Part shown: in pieces, positions 1 to 10,308 of the stretch
How positions within the stretch are numbered: position 1 is the stretch's first letter
Layout of the letters: each line of letters begins with the position of its first letter
Assembly (NCBI RefSeq): GCF_019059575.1
Contig: NW_024882773.1
Span: forward strand, 62,001-126,000
Source of the DNA: Amphibalanus amphitrite
Lineage: Eukaryota > Arthropoda > Thecostraca > Balanomorpha > Balanidae
Length of the DNA: 64,000 nt
Direction of reading: 5' to 3'
Made by a program: the position numbers and the translations under genes
Notes under the pieces: generated by a model
The model's input: the letters and a program-made list of their open reading frames with translations, nothing else
Database searches by the model: none
Told to the model about the DNA's origin: nothing

Positions 1-630
1 TAACCGGACAGGTACTGAACAGTGGACAGATACCGGGCAGACAGCACCGGCCAGACACGCACAGCACAGACACCAGACAAGACACCAGACAAGACACCAG
101 ACAAAACACCAGTCAAGACACCGGACAGACGCAGACATACACGGCTCGCCGACCAGCCGGGCACGCGGACAGCCCGACAAACACGATCACCCGGATACAC
201 GCGGACAGTCGGACACACGGACACACACGGACAGTCAGACACACGACTAGCCGCGGGATATACATCGCCAGCCCGACACATAAGACTATCCGGAGACCGG
301 CGCCAATCACCAGGTGTGGGACACAATTATACGGATCAATACCCGCGTCAATGGCCCAGGCGGCCGGGGTGCCTGGCGTGCCCAGCCCCACACACAGCCG
401 CCACCAGGACGGCCAGACGGCGACTACAGGAGGATTCCCGCGGAGTGTGTGTGGGGGGGGGAGGGGCTGGGAAACACAGCCGGGGGGAGGGAACCCAGAG
501 ATATTGGGAGGGAGGGGCTCAGAGCCACCGAGGGGGAGCGGAAGCGGAAAGTAACGCCGATATGAGGTGGCGAGACGCGCCCCACCCTTGGCCTTTGCGG
601 GAGTCAACGTCCGGGGCAGCCGTACGATAA
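1..630. repeat. low-complexity CA/GACA-rich DNA with a short minisatellite
   Basis: The first 250 bases are built of short runs such as gacaccagacaa (tandem at about 68-125) and cggacacac words. From about 430 the sequence becomes purine-rich (gggggggag). Open frames exist on both strands only because the composition lacks stop codons. Their translations are Thr/Arg/Pro/Gly rich, with no domain and no splice context, so I call no gene. Confidence 0.6.
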
Positions 631-2447
631 GGTGTAAGCCGGGAAGTCCGGGGGTAGGTGACGGCGAGGGAGGGGTGTAGCAGGGGGAGGGGGAGTAAAT
701 ACTCGCGGCGGTACGGGGGTGTAAATACTCGCGACATGAGTGACGAACTCAGGAGTGACACATCACCCGGCGATGGCCCCACTCGCTACGTTCGTGGCCC
801 CGGCATATCCGCCCAGCCAGGCAGCGTGACGAGGCGGAGATTGTTTGGTATGTCAACAACAACAAAAAAAAACAGCATGTCATTCAAACACTATGAAGGT
901 GCTAGCATGCGTTCCTTTTCTTCAAAAGGCCTTAAAGATGATTTAAAAAGAAAGGATGAAACCTTCATAATCTTCGGACTTTGAATCGGAAGCACGCCTC
1001 GATACCCTACACATTTCAAGTATATGACCCAAAATAGGGCCATTTCTCTGGCTTACCGAGCTAGACCGATATCGGGCTACCAGTTAGTTTAGCTTCCACA
1101 GCAGCCCAGCAGACCAGCATATTGGTCCTGATAACCGGCCCTTGAACACAATGACACCACCGCAGCACACTGGCGCAGCACAAGTCGGTAACGGCAGTCT
1201 GCGTACCGAAGATTAGTGCCATGAAGCCCGCCCGAGGCCCATCCATGCAAATAATGTCATGTCCGTGCAGTAGGTCTGGCACCGTTTTCCACAGCCCCAA
1301 ACCAGGCGCCCCTCACCTCCACAACTTCGGGTTACTCCGGACATGCGACCGACAGCGGACAGACCGGTCCACGTACCGTGGGTTAGAGAACAGAACAAAA
1401 AATCCATAGCTCTTGAACCCTGGAAATGCTCCCATTCCTCATTCCGTGTGCACAAGACCCTTTGGAGCCCTACACTGTACAGCCCAAAGCATGCGTCTTC
1501 TACAGAAAGGTGACCCTTTCAGCGCCGTGTTTGCAGTGTAACAGAAAGCAGAACCGCATGATGCAGTCAGCAACCAGTAGGTTAGTTAAAATCACAGCCA
1601 AAAGCGTAATAGATACGCTGGTCATTAGTCAGACGGGACTCACCAATCGCCGATATTTTGTCTTTAATGGTATTAACAGAATCCATTGTGAACTGAAACA
1701 AAACAAGTGCTGAAAATAATCCCAAGATGACAACAGGCAAGTGGCAACTAAAGTGAAAGAACGATACGACACAGTATGAAAACAAGCTTCGATTATCGTA
1801 ACAGATCCATGGAAGCCAACAAGGGCTTGGAACACGACGAACGAAATAAGACAAAGTATTAGATCTCTTGGCAAACTTTGTTGATACTAACAATTTTTAC
1901 ATTTCAGATTTTTCATGCCTGATACCTGGGGTCACGTTAGACTTTTGAACTTACCATTGTAAGGCAATGAGGGCAAAATATGCACATTTACAATTGCCTC
2001 CTACTTTGAACAAACATGTCGAGACCACAAGATACTTAAAGAAACATGACCATTCTGCCCATGTGCAATGGACAGGGTGCAGCTCATGGCCATAGCCCAT
2101 AGCTCACTACAGGGGTCATGTCATGTCCATGACAGGTCACCAAGTTTTTTTTTACAATAACTTTTGATGAAGTCATGCTGGAGCAATGAAATCACATGGA
2201 ATGAGTTCATGTCATCAATATGAATTTGTTTCTATGCCGCATTACCTTTTCAAGTCATGTCATGACCTTGGCCTGAAGTTTACTTGTGAAGTTGACCTTG
2301 ACCTAGGGTCAACTTTTGTAGTTCACCTTTCCAGGTTGAATTGCAGTTTATTTGATGTGTCTAAATGTGAGAAACATGATGATGGCAAAATAAATCTGAT
2401 AAAATTCCTGACCCTTAAGTTGTTGAAAATATTGTTGGAGAATAGAA
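631..2447. other. no gene recognised
   Basis: Mixed-composition DNA with only short open frames and no recognisable domain. From about 2040 to 2340 it is rich in tgacctt/caaggtca words, which recur in the transposable elements further right and suggest an old element remnant. I see no convincing exon. Confidence 0.4.
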
Positions 2448-2479
2448 GTGAATCAGAATGGGTCAGTGAATCAGGATGG

Positions 2480-3707
2480 TCACAACCTTCTTGTTGACCA
2501 TCAATTCGGTTTCAGGTCGGGCCGCTCTACTGAAGACCAGCTTCTACTGACGTACGACTTCGTCTCGCGCAACTGGGACAACGGATGCCTCGTCGATCTT
2601 ATTCTTTTCGACTTCTCCAAGGCCTTCGACACGGTGTGCCACTCAGTCCTCCTCGAGAAACTCCGATGTATTGGTCTCGGCGGACAACTCCTTGACTGGC
2701 TCCAGGACTTCCTATCTCATCGAAGGATGCAAGTACCTAGTGGTCAAAAGCACTCTGAGCTCATCGAAGGAAGTACGGAGCGGAGTACCCCAAGGATCGA
2801 TTCTAGGTCCGATCCTTTTTTTGATCTACGTCAACCACATAGCCATCGGTTTGCACAGCCGCTACAAAATCTTCGCAGACGACCTGAAGATATACATGTG
2901 TGGGAACAAGTCCGAGCTCGACGCCAAAAGTCTTCAGTCGGACATCGATCGTCTCCAAGCCACAGCATCATCGTGGGGCCTTTCGCTGAACTCGAAGAAG
3001 TGCGTCCTCATGAGGTTCCAACGGAAATTCCATAAATCACCAAGACCGAGTTACTATCTGAATAACTCTGCCCTTCCCTGGACCGAATCGCACTCCGACC
3101 TTGGCGTGATCATCGATGACAGTCTAAGGTTCCATGAGCAGGCTAGAGCTGCCGCCAGGAAGGCTGGAGGAGTGGCACACAGCTTTTTGAAAGCAACCTT
3201 GTGTAGGGATGCAGACTTCATGCTGCACATCCTCCGCACCCACATCCGTCCAGTTCTGGAATACGCCTCTGTTGTATGGAACACAGGATATATCGATGAC
3301 CTCAGAAGACTCGAGGCGGTCCAACGACTATGGACTCGTCACATCAAAGGCCTGCAAAACATGGAGTACGGTGACCGCCTGAGACAGTTAAACCTCTTCT
3401 CTGTGAAGGGCAGACTGATCCGATCCGACCTCATCAAATGCTGGAAAATCTTCCACAGCCCCGGTCCCATCAAGCCGTCAGATCTCTGGGAATTGTCCTC
3501 CGAACGCCGCACCCGAGGTCATCAACTCAAAATTGAAAATCACAGTCCGGCGCTGCCAACTGGACGAGATCACGTTTCTTCTCGGAACGCGTCGTGAACG
3601 AGTGGAACGCCTTGCCCGACTCGACGGTCACCTCTACTTCCCTCGCCGAGTTCAAGTCATCACTCCTGAAGGTTCTTGGTGATCGTTTGTTCGACTACAT
3701 CGTCTGA
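2480..3707 (+). pseudogene. LINE reverse transcriptase fragment, family A (5' truncated, frameshifted)
   Basis: Remnant of a non-LTR retrotransposon ORF2. It starts abruptly inside the RT fingers (HQFGFRSGRSTEDQLLLTY), continues with the palm motif FDFSKAFDTV in one frame to about 2733, then shifts frame. The second frame (to about 3555) carries SGVPQGSILGP, the catalytic FADDLKIY and the thumb region. A second shift near 3560 leads to the C-terminal FSERVVNEWNALPDS segment and a stop at 3705-3707. The endonuclease and the first RT motifs are absent. It resembles the element at 20.3-22.1 kb closely enough (RST-DQLLL, FADDLK-Y, RTRGH motifs) to be the same family. At least two frameshifts and the 5' truncation make it dead. 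The clade is probably in the CR1/L2/Jockey range; I cannot fix it by eye. Confidence 0.88.
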
Positions 3708-3788
3708 TCTCTCCTGCAAGGTTCTACTGATCATCGCCGCGCACTCCAGATTCCGCGAAGGAGCGAATCAAACAGTACCGTGACAGCC

Positions 3789-4009
3789 GGTACGGGGACC
3801 CGCAGTTGCTACTGTACAGCGACCCTGAGCAAATTGTCCCAGCACCCTCACAGGGAACAACGATAAGCTGTCAGAGGGCACGCACAGAAAACCTCAGCTG
3901 CTCTTGTACAGGGACCGGCAGTCGATATCAATGTTGTCGGTTGTTACTGGACAGGACAGACGGCTATAGTTGGGGTTCGTGTACAGTAGCAACTGCGGGT
4001 CCCCGTACC
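3789..4009 (+). mobile_element. 221-bp inverted-repeat MITE, copy 1
   Basis: Begins with ggtacggggacccgcagttg and ends with the reverse complement, giving terminal inverted repeats of about 29 bp. The same element occurs in opposite orientation at 50860-51080, with exactly the same length and highly similar interior. No coding capacity. No clear target-site duplication could be fixed at the ends, so the superfamily is open. Confidence 0.8.
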
Positions 4010-5225
4010 TACTGAACTGATACCGCACAGCTAATCACATCTAGAATTTTTCCTCCCCCAACTCCAAGCAGACGCACTACCCCAATCCCCTGCGGTCCAT
4101 CTCTCAGCGCCCAGCGTAACCAGGGGAATTGGCGCGTTTCTTTCCTACACGGTTTCCTGCCTCTCCTCATGCACTGGTGAGTCAAGGAAACCCAACAGGT
4201 GAGTTGAGTTGAACAGGTGAGTTGAGCTGACGGGTCATTGCCCTGATGCTATGTTTCAGCATATTGATATATTCTATTCTTGGGTCACCATTAGGATTAC
4301 AACTGTATTTTAACTATGGATAAGAAAAACAAAGCAGAAGGCATTATCTGCATTGACACGTGGATTCTACAGACAGGACAGCAACTCACCACTTCAACCA
4401 AACCAGAGGTCATTTCAATTTTCAAAGCACCGTTACCTACGAATGTCACATCAGAGGCTTCCATAAAGATCCATTTGGTACTCACCAAGAGAAAAATAGC
4501 CTTTTCTGCTTTCTTTTGCTCTTCAGGCGTCCACGAGATCAAACCGGTAGTAAAGTAGGTCACGACCACAAACCCTTGGCAACGCAACGTGACCCCTCAC
4601 GGACGGACTCCGCTCGAGAAGTGTTGACGCCGCGAGAATAACTGCGTCAAATAGGTTCTAGCTGCGTTAGAGTTGTCGACAAAAAGATCCTGTTCTATTT
4701 GTTCAGAATTTCTGGTTGTTCGTCTTCTCTGCAAACAATCACGGAACAATAACAAATCACTTCATCGGATTTCCGTTCTGCTGGCTGCTGTAGACAGTAT
4801 TTTCTGTTTTAGAACAGATTTCTCTTTCATTTTGTTTCTCGTTGGGGTTTCTTTTGTTGATGGGCCAAGGCCAAAACATCAACAGTTGGGCACAGTCAGG
4901 CTATTTCGTTATTTTCGTGCTGTAGCTAATTTTTGTATGATTTTCCAGCGAGTCCTACACTCACTTTCAAGAGGAATTTTGCTTTTGTTCTCACACCTGC
5001 TTTTTAGAAGTCAATATAGCTGGCAATGAATGTAGTTTTACAAAGTTCATTTTGCATTTATCTTGGCACCTTCTTTCTAGAGTGACCATCAATCAACATG
5101 CACTTTCGTGTATTTTGTATTTTTTGCAAAGGTCAAATGTGTCAGTGGTTACTTAGCTATGGTCAACGACAGGCTGTGCCAGGCACCAGGATTGCGGGTG
5201 TTCGGAGTTCGGACCCCCGCCCACT
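4010..5225. other. no gene recognised; one weak exon-like stretch
   Basis: On the minus strand, about 4505-4600 reads TPEEQKKAEKAIFLL and ends in a strong donor-like site (cttg followed by gtgagt). No start codon in frame, no acceptor partner and no domain was found, so this is not called as a gene. The rest is AT-rich and unremarkable. Confidence 0.3.
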
Positions 5226-5282
5226 CCAGTTGGGCAAACTAGACTTTTGGAATCAAAATATGGAGGCATCAATAATTTGATT
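5226..5282 (+). repeat. left arm of a 4-kb-spaced inverted repeat
   Basis: The stretch starting cagttgggcaaactagac and running through ggaatcaaaatatggaggca is found reverse-complemented at about 9236-9298, on the other side of the family B LINE. See the matching arm for the pair. Confidence 0.7.
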
Positions 5283-6027
5283 CTGGTGGGAGGAGCCATG
5301 ACCAAATATGGGCATGGAATCAATTTTTTGATTCATTTTGGTACACTTTTGACTTCAAATGTATCGTTACGGTTGAAAAAAGGCCCATGACGGTGAGTTT
5401 TTTCTTAGAAAAATGTGGTAGCTTTCCAAAAAGTGTTACCTCAAAACTAAGAAATTGTCCCTTTGGCCTTGTGAATGAGATAAAGACAGAGCCACTGTCC
5501 ATCACGTAAAAGCTGTTTTGAGGAAATCACACTGTGTGTTATTTTTGTATCATGAATTGCATACTAAACAATCAGTATTTGTGTAAAATAGCAAAATGAA
5601 TTTTTCAAACACCTTATTATCATTGTTGTAGTGCTTTTATATTTATTATATGGTTTTTACCTGTTGCTTCAGTTTTTGTATTCTTGACATTTAAAAATTG
5701 TGAATTGTTATCAAATGTAGTGAAGGTTAACTACAACAATGCTATAGGTATCTGTTGTGGTGCTGAGGATACCACTAAATGAGAATAGTAGCAAGATAAA
5801 TGATGTATTCCTGCAAGTCATTGTTGCCTATCTCTTAACATTACCTGTGAATCAAAATAATGATTAGCCAGCTGATGGGGAATCAATATTATGATTATCT
5901 GTTTAAAGTGAATCAATTCCTTGATTGCCTTTCACTACCTATAGAATTCAAATTGTTATGATAGGAGCAATATTATTTTGCTTAGGAGATAGTTCCAGCA
6001 TTTCTGTTCAAGATCAGGCATGCTACC
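5283..6027. other. AT-rich DNA with repeated gaatcaat words, no gene
   Basis: No open frame of interest. Words of the type gaatcaat/atgatt recur (for example about 5850-5925) and echo the inverted-repeat arms at 5226-5282 and 9236-9298, so this may be the inside of the same old element. Confidence 0.35.
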
Positions 6028-6119
6028 TTACCTACCTTACCTTAATTTGATCGGAATTTTAAAGGCCACTTGGCCTGTAGGGAACCGTTCTCATCGAGCT
6101 CGAATCCTTTGAGACTTGA

Positions 6120-8150
6120 CTATCTCCAGTCAGGTACCAGGTACCTGAAGTTTGCCCAGTGGGCGTCGAGTTCGGATTTGAACTGCTCAACAGAGCCGGC
6201 ACCAACAACTGACATGGGCAGGCCGTTCCAGTCATTGACCACCCGGGCACTGAAAGCCTGTCTCCTTGGTCTTGACTCAGCTCTGGGTTTTGCGATTTTC
6301 CATGGATGGCCTCGGGTGCGGTCGGATGCAGCGGCAGTAAAGAACTCTTCTGGAGCCAGATCAACCCCTCCATGAAAGATTTGGTACACCTGGATCATGT
6401 CTCCTCGGCGTCGCCGATAAAACAGCGATGGCAGTTTCAGTGCCTCCAGTCGTTCCTCGTACCGGCGGTGTCTGAGAGAGGCTACCAGGCGGATTGCCCT
6501 TCTTTGGACTCGTTCGATTAGAAGTTGATCAGCTCGATTGAATGGGCCCCAAGCCACATTGCCGTACTCCAGGTGAGGGCGAACGAGAGTCTTGTATAGC
6601 AGGGGAAGAGTACACTCATCAATCGATTCGAACGACCGCCTGATCACTGCTAAGATCTGGTTGGCCTTTGCCACGGCTGCGGATGCTTGCCTCCGGAATT
6701 TTAGGGAGGAGTCTACCAGAATGCCAAGGTCCCGTTCAGATTCAGTCTCTTCCAGACACACTCCTCGCATCGTGTATCGGAGTTTGGGATTATTTGTACC
6801 CAGATGCAGAACCTTACACTTCTCTTCATTGAACGGGAGCTGCCATTTGTCAGACCATGCCACAAGTGCATCAATATCAGCTTGGAGGGCTAGCGCTCCC
6901 GATGTAGTCGCTGCTCCATCAGCCAGTAGGGAGGTTTGAGGTCGAGTAGCGGTCTGTCTTCCATCAACAGGCTGCATTGGTTGAGTAGGGTGGTCACTGA
7001 CAGCTCTGGGTTGAGCGACAGCCAGCCCTCCAACCTCAGCTGCCTCGAGATGGTCATCTCTGTCACTCTGGTTCAGTCCTCCATCGGCAGGCTGCGTTGG
7101 TCGAGTAGGGTGGTCACTGACAGCTCTGGGTTGAGCGACAGCCAACCCTCCAAGCCCAACCCCAGCTGCCACGAGTTGGGCATGTCTGCCGCTCTGGTTC
7201 TGCCCACCGCCAACAGGTTGCACTGGTCGAGTAGGGTGGTCACTGACAGCTCGGGGACGAGCGACAGCCAGCCCCACGGCCTCAGTTGCAACATCCTGGC
7301 CATCTTTGCCGTTCTGCCTGGATACGCCGCTGTAGACCTTTGTGTCGTCGGCGAACATCTTGGATGTACAGTTAACGGCAGATGGGATGTCATTGACGTA
7401 CAGCAGGAACAAGAGGGGACCAAGAACCGAACCCTGAGGAACTCCACTCTTGACAGGAACCAGATCAGAGTGGCTTCCATTGACAACGACTTTCTGGTTT
7501 CTTCCCGACAGGAATGCTTCGATCCATCGGAGGAGTTTGCCAGAGATACCGTAGCTGCGCAGCTTCCTCAGAAGTCGGTTGTGTGGAACAGCGTCGAATG
7601 CCTTGCGGAAGTCCAGGTACACCACATCTACTGAGTCACCTTCCTCGATCATCTTACACCAGTCCTCCAATACCTCCAGAAGTTGTGAACTGCATGATCT
7701 TCTGGGCCGGAATCCGTGTTGGTGTCTGGAAAACTGGTTTGTGAGGAACAGAAAGTCCATGAGCTCATCGCGGATCAGGGACTCCATGACCTTACAAGGG
7801 ATTGATGTGAGACTGATGGGCCGGTAATTCCCCGGGGTCTGCTTGTTACCCTTCTTGTGTATGGGAAAGACTGACGCTGTTTTCCATGAGGCTGGAAGGA
7901 CTCCTTGGTCGAGGGAAGCTTCAAACAGGGAAGCCAATGGACCAGCCAGGGGCTGAGACGCCAACTGCAGAAGCTTGGGGTGCAAACCATCGGGACCGGG
8001 AGTGCTGTCCGTTTTGAGAGAGGAAAGCTTGTTCCGGACTGCCTCAGCTGTTATGCGGATTGACTCGATTGGAGGACCTGAGAAGTTGGTTGTCGGTTCC
8101 GGGATCTCGGTCGTATCTTCGTCAGTGAATATACTACTGAAAAAAAGCAT
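6120..8150 (-). CDS. LINE reverse transcriptase with in-frame triple-repeat insertion
   Basis: Open for 676 codons. Order along the protein: fingers (SLKTDSTPGPDG, NYRPISLTSIP, GFRPRRSCSSQLL), palm A (VYLDFRKAFDAVPH), SGVPQGSVLGPLLF, catalytic FADDTKVY at about residue 268. An insertion of about 140 residues follows, made of three copies of a 40-42-residue unit (core AVSDHPTRP-QP). The thumb then resumes at ADIDALVAWSDKWQLPFNEE, and the C-terminal NDWNGLPMSVV segment precedes the stop. Related elements go straight from the FADD strand to this thumb. The frame starts only because a run of seven T (eight bases from gct onward) breaks the join to the endonuclease; with six it would be continuous. 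The long open frame suggests recent insertion or a sequencing slip in the T-run. Whether the enzyme works with the insertion is unknown. Confidence 0.85.
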   Translation of the reverse strand: MLFFSSIFTDEDTTEIPEPTTNFSGPPIESIRITAEAVRNKLSSLKTDSTPGPDGLHPKLLQLASQPLAGPLASLFEASLDQGVLPASWKTASVFPIHKKGNKQTPGNYRPISLTSIPCKVMESLIRDELMDFLFLTNQFSRHQHGFRPRRSCSSQLLEVLEDWCKMIEEGDSVDVVYLDFRKAFDAVPHNRLLRKLRSYGISGKLLRWIEAFLSGRNQKVVVNGSHSDLVPVKSGVPQGSVLGPLLFLLYVNDIPSAVNCTSKMFADDTKVYSGVSRQNGKDGQDVATEAVGLAVARPRAVSDHPTRPVQPVGGGQNQSGRHAQLVAAGVGLGGLAVAQPRAVSDHPTRPTQPADGGLNQSDRDDHLEAAEVGGLAVAQPRAVSDHPTQPMQPVDGRQTATRPQTSLLADGAATTSGALALQADIDALVAWSDKWQLPFNEEKCKVLHLGTNNPKLRYTMRGVCLEETESERDLGILVDSSLKFRRQASAAVAKANQILAVIRRSFESIDECTLPLLYKTLVRPHLEYGNVAWGPFNRADQLLIERVQRRAIRLVASLRHRRYEERLEALKLPSLFYRRRRGDMIQVYQIFHGGVDLAPEEFFTAAASDRTRGHPWKIAKPRAESRPRRQAFSARVVNDWNGLPMSVVGAGSVEQFKSELDAHWANFRYLVPDWR
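6950..7330 (-). repeat. three tandem ~120-126-bp units inside the RT frame
   Basis: The word gagtagggtggtcactgaca occurs at 6983, 7103 and 7229 (plus-strand coordinates), giving periods of 120 and 126 bp, both multiples of three. The units diverge by several substitutions, yet no stop or frameshift has arisen. Confidence 0.85.
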
Positions 8151-9114
8151 TCAGGAGTTGCGCCTTTCCCGTGTCATCGCTCACAGTCCGCCCTGAGTCA
8201 TCAGAAAGGTCATCGATCTTGGTCTTGGTCCGCAGCCTTGTGTTGGAATACCGCCAGAAAGCCTTTGGATTGGCTTTGATGTTCGTTGCTAGCTTTTCCT
8301 CAAAGTCACGTCTCAGTCTTCTTGTCAGCGCACGCAGTTGATTTCTGCACTGAGTGTACCTGCAATAGTCCAACACATCCTGGGAGTGAGAGTATATCTT
8401 CCATAGCTTCTCTTTCTTCTTTTTTAGGCGCAGAGCCTGCCCATTTATGTAGATGTTCTTACGGCTTCCTTTTCTCTTACTTTTCGGGAAACATTCCAGA
8501 GCAATCCTGGTGAGGTTACTGGTAATGAAGTCATACTTTTGGTCGATACCGAGTGCATCTGCTGACTCCCAGTCCAACTCCTGGACCAGCCTGATGTACT
8601 TGTCTGGGTTTCCTTTGAAGTAGTTGGGACGAGCAGAGGGGAACTCATGTTGGTATGTGTAGCATGCCAGATCGAACCGCAGGATGACATGGTCACTCCT
8701 TCCAAGGCCTGATTCATGGTAAAGGTGCTTTACCATCCCATCTTCATTGGTGAGGATCAGGTCCAGGATGTGGGGCGTCTCACCTGAACGGAAGCGAGTG
8801 GGTCGAGTGACTTGCTGAGTGAGGAAGCAATCATTTATCACTTCCAGAAACTGGTGTGAAACATCCAAAGGAGGAGCAGGAGAGAAGACATTCTCCCAGT
8901 CAATGTGGGGCATGTTGAAGTCCCCGCATATGAGAATACGGGAACAGGCTGAAGTACAGGCTGTACGCAAAAGTTGACATAGCTCAGTGGAACTCTCTTG
9001 TGTGCTCAGGGTTGGACTGCGGTATAGGCATCCAATCAGAAGCTTGTCATTTCCCATCAGTGGGAGTTGCAACCAGAGCTGCTCAATATGAGTTGTCATG
9101 CCAAAGTTGACCAC
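8134..9114 (-). CDS. LINE apurinic-type endonuclease domain (partial)
   Basis: Exonuclease-endonuclease-phosphatase fold of a LINE ORF2, which nicks target DNA to prime reverse transcription. Visible motifs: LLIGCLYRSP, the catalytic GDFNMPHIDW strand, DLILTNEDG and the C-terminal GRSDHVILRF with the catalytic Ser-Asp-His. Downstream is the usual linker (KAFWRYSNTRLRTKTKIDDL) leading to AQLLNAFFQ, where the frame is lost at the T-run shared with the RT frame. Upstream of the first Met the frame continues (HTSIYIKDNLKASVVNFG) back to about 9176, so Met at 9114 is not the native start; the N-terminal catalytic Asn/Glu region is missing. Confidence 0.85.
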   Translation of the reverse strand: MVNFGMTTHIEQLWLQLPLMGNDKLLIGCLYRSPTLSTQESSTELCQLLRTACTSACSRILICGDFNMPHIDWENVFSPAPPLDVSHQFLEVINDCFLTQQVTRPTRFRSGETPHILDLILTNEDGMVKHLYHESGLGRSDHVILRFDLACYTYQHEFPSARPNYFKGNPDKYIRLVQELDWESADALGIDQKYDFITSNLTRIALECFPKSKRKGSRKNIYINGQALRLKKKKEKLWKIYSHSQDVLDYCRYTQCRNQLRALTRRLRRDFEEKLATNIKANPKAFWRYSNTRLRTKTKIDDLSDDSGRTVSDDTGKAQLLNAFFQ

Positions 9115-9235
9115 AGATGCTTTCAGATTGTCTTTGATGTAAATGCTTGTATGCTCCTTCTTGAAACACTCTCTTATTTTTATGTGATTGGTAAGTTAGA
9201 AATGGTCTGCATTTATGCCCAAATATGGTCATAAG

Positions 9236-9298
9236 GAATCAATCTTTTGATGCCTCCATATTTTGATTCCAAAGGTCTAGTTTGCCCAACTGACTCAT
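9236..9298 (-). repeat. right arm of the inverted repeat paired with 5226-5282
   Basis: Reverse complement of 5226-5282 with a few mismatches (gaatcaat-ttga-gcctccatattttgattcc). The arms flank the family B LINE and about 750 bp of non-LINE DNA, so the LINE may have inserted into a pre-existing inverted-repeat element. Confidence 0.7.
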
Positions 9299-10077
9299 AA
9301 TTTTTATTTGTTTCTGTATGGAAGCTGTATGCGTAAGGTCAAGGTTGTGCATTTTTTGGGCTGGATCTGGGGTGGATGACTTAAGTTTAAGTTTAGATTA
9401 ATGGACTGTCATTAGACTAGGTCTATTCTTGCGTCCATTTTATTACTTATTCCAAAACTCGAAGAGTTGATGGGTATTTTGATTGTGTTTATGAATTGTA
9501 ATACCTTCGCTACTGCCTACTTTTGAGGGTGTCCTGTTTTTGCTCTGAAGAGATTGATGTGTCACAAAATGCTTTCTTTCAGTGTTTTTCATACTCTGCA
9601 CTCCAGATACTTATTTTGATTACTATTTGGACTTGGTTGTCTGCGAATCCTCAGTAAATATTATTGTAATATGGTATATTATGTTTGTTTGTTTGATGTT
9701 TGAAATTTTATTCAAGTTTGTGGCATTTTATACTCATTTTACACTACAAGCTATTGACAATTTTAAGATGTCCTGTAGCTACCTCTACCTCTCCCTAGCA
9801 GTTACATGGTGCAGCCCAGAACCTAGTTTATCTGTTTGGCTTGAAGTCTATTCTATGTAGTATGGACCCTTTTACCATTGGCCCCAAAAGTGCTGCCTGC
9901 CTGTACCTGCCTGCCTGCTTATCAGTCATCAACTCATATCATTTATCAAGTACCTACCTTAATCATGCCCACTGTCAAATTGACATATTATTTTTCTGTA
10001 TGCTCAAAGATTGCTGATGCTCATGCCTTACCATATGCAAAGTAATGTTTTACTCAATTCTGTTTTCCTTTTTTCAG
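9299..10077. other. no gene recognised; likely upstream intron or promoter of the ING gene
   Basis: AT-rich DNA with no supported exon. It ends in a good polypyrimidine tract and acceptor (tgttttccttttttcag, AG at 10076-10077). A second acceptor-like tatcag ends at 10210. Either could begin the exon carrying the ING start codon. Confidence 0.4.
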
Positions 10078-10308
10078 AACAATTTGAATAAACTAAGACA
10101 GAATTTGACAGAAGTCATAAGTTACATGTATAAGATGGCTTGCTGTTGATCCAGTACCGAAGATATTTTCATTGAAAATATTCATGCAATCTTCCTTGCC
10201 TCTGTATCAGAAACCTTCAAACTTACCAGCAGAATCGGTGGCTGAGTGAAGCCATTCACCACCAGTGCTGCATCCAACCAGTCAGCCCCAAAGGACAGCG
10301 TAACAGCG

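Larger units (their letters stand above)
6028..9176 (-). mobile_element. LINE retrotransposon, family B (EN + RT, 5' truncated)
   Basis: Minus-strand non-LTR element. Its 3' end (low coordinates) has a tail of aaggtaaggtaggtaaggta repeats, a typical CR1/L2-type microsatellite tail, preceded by a short 3' UTR containing aggccaagtggcc. Upstream on the minus strand are the RT frame (6120-8150) and the endonuclease frame (8134-9114). The EN frame runs back to about 9176, where its first strands are missing, so the copy is 5' truncated. A second 3'-end fragment of the same family lies at 46.0-46.2 kb. Confidence 0.85.

Noticed and set aside
22..630. 202-codon open frame at the left edge
   Set aside because: Thr/Arg/Gln-rich translation of GACA/CA repeats with an equally open opposite strand; no domain or splice context.
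658..984. 108-codon frame ending DDLKRKDETFIIFGL
   Set aside because: The first codon is not ATG, composition changes abruptly within it, and no homologous motif is seen; likely chance.
3806..4015. 69-codon frame inside the MITE
   Set aside because: Lies entirely within the 221-bp inverted-repeat element and is not preserved in the second copy.
4297..4600. Minus-strand exon candidate with a good donor (TPEEQKKAEKAIFLL)
   Set aside because: No in-frame start, no acceptor partner, and the opposite strand is open too; insufficient support.
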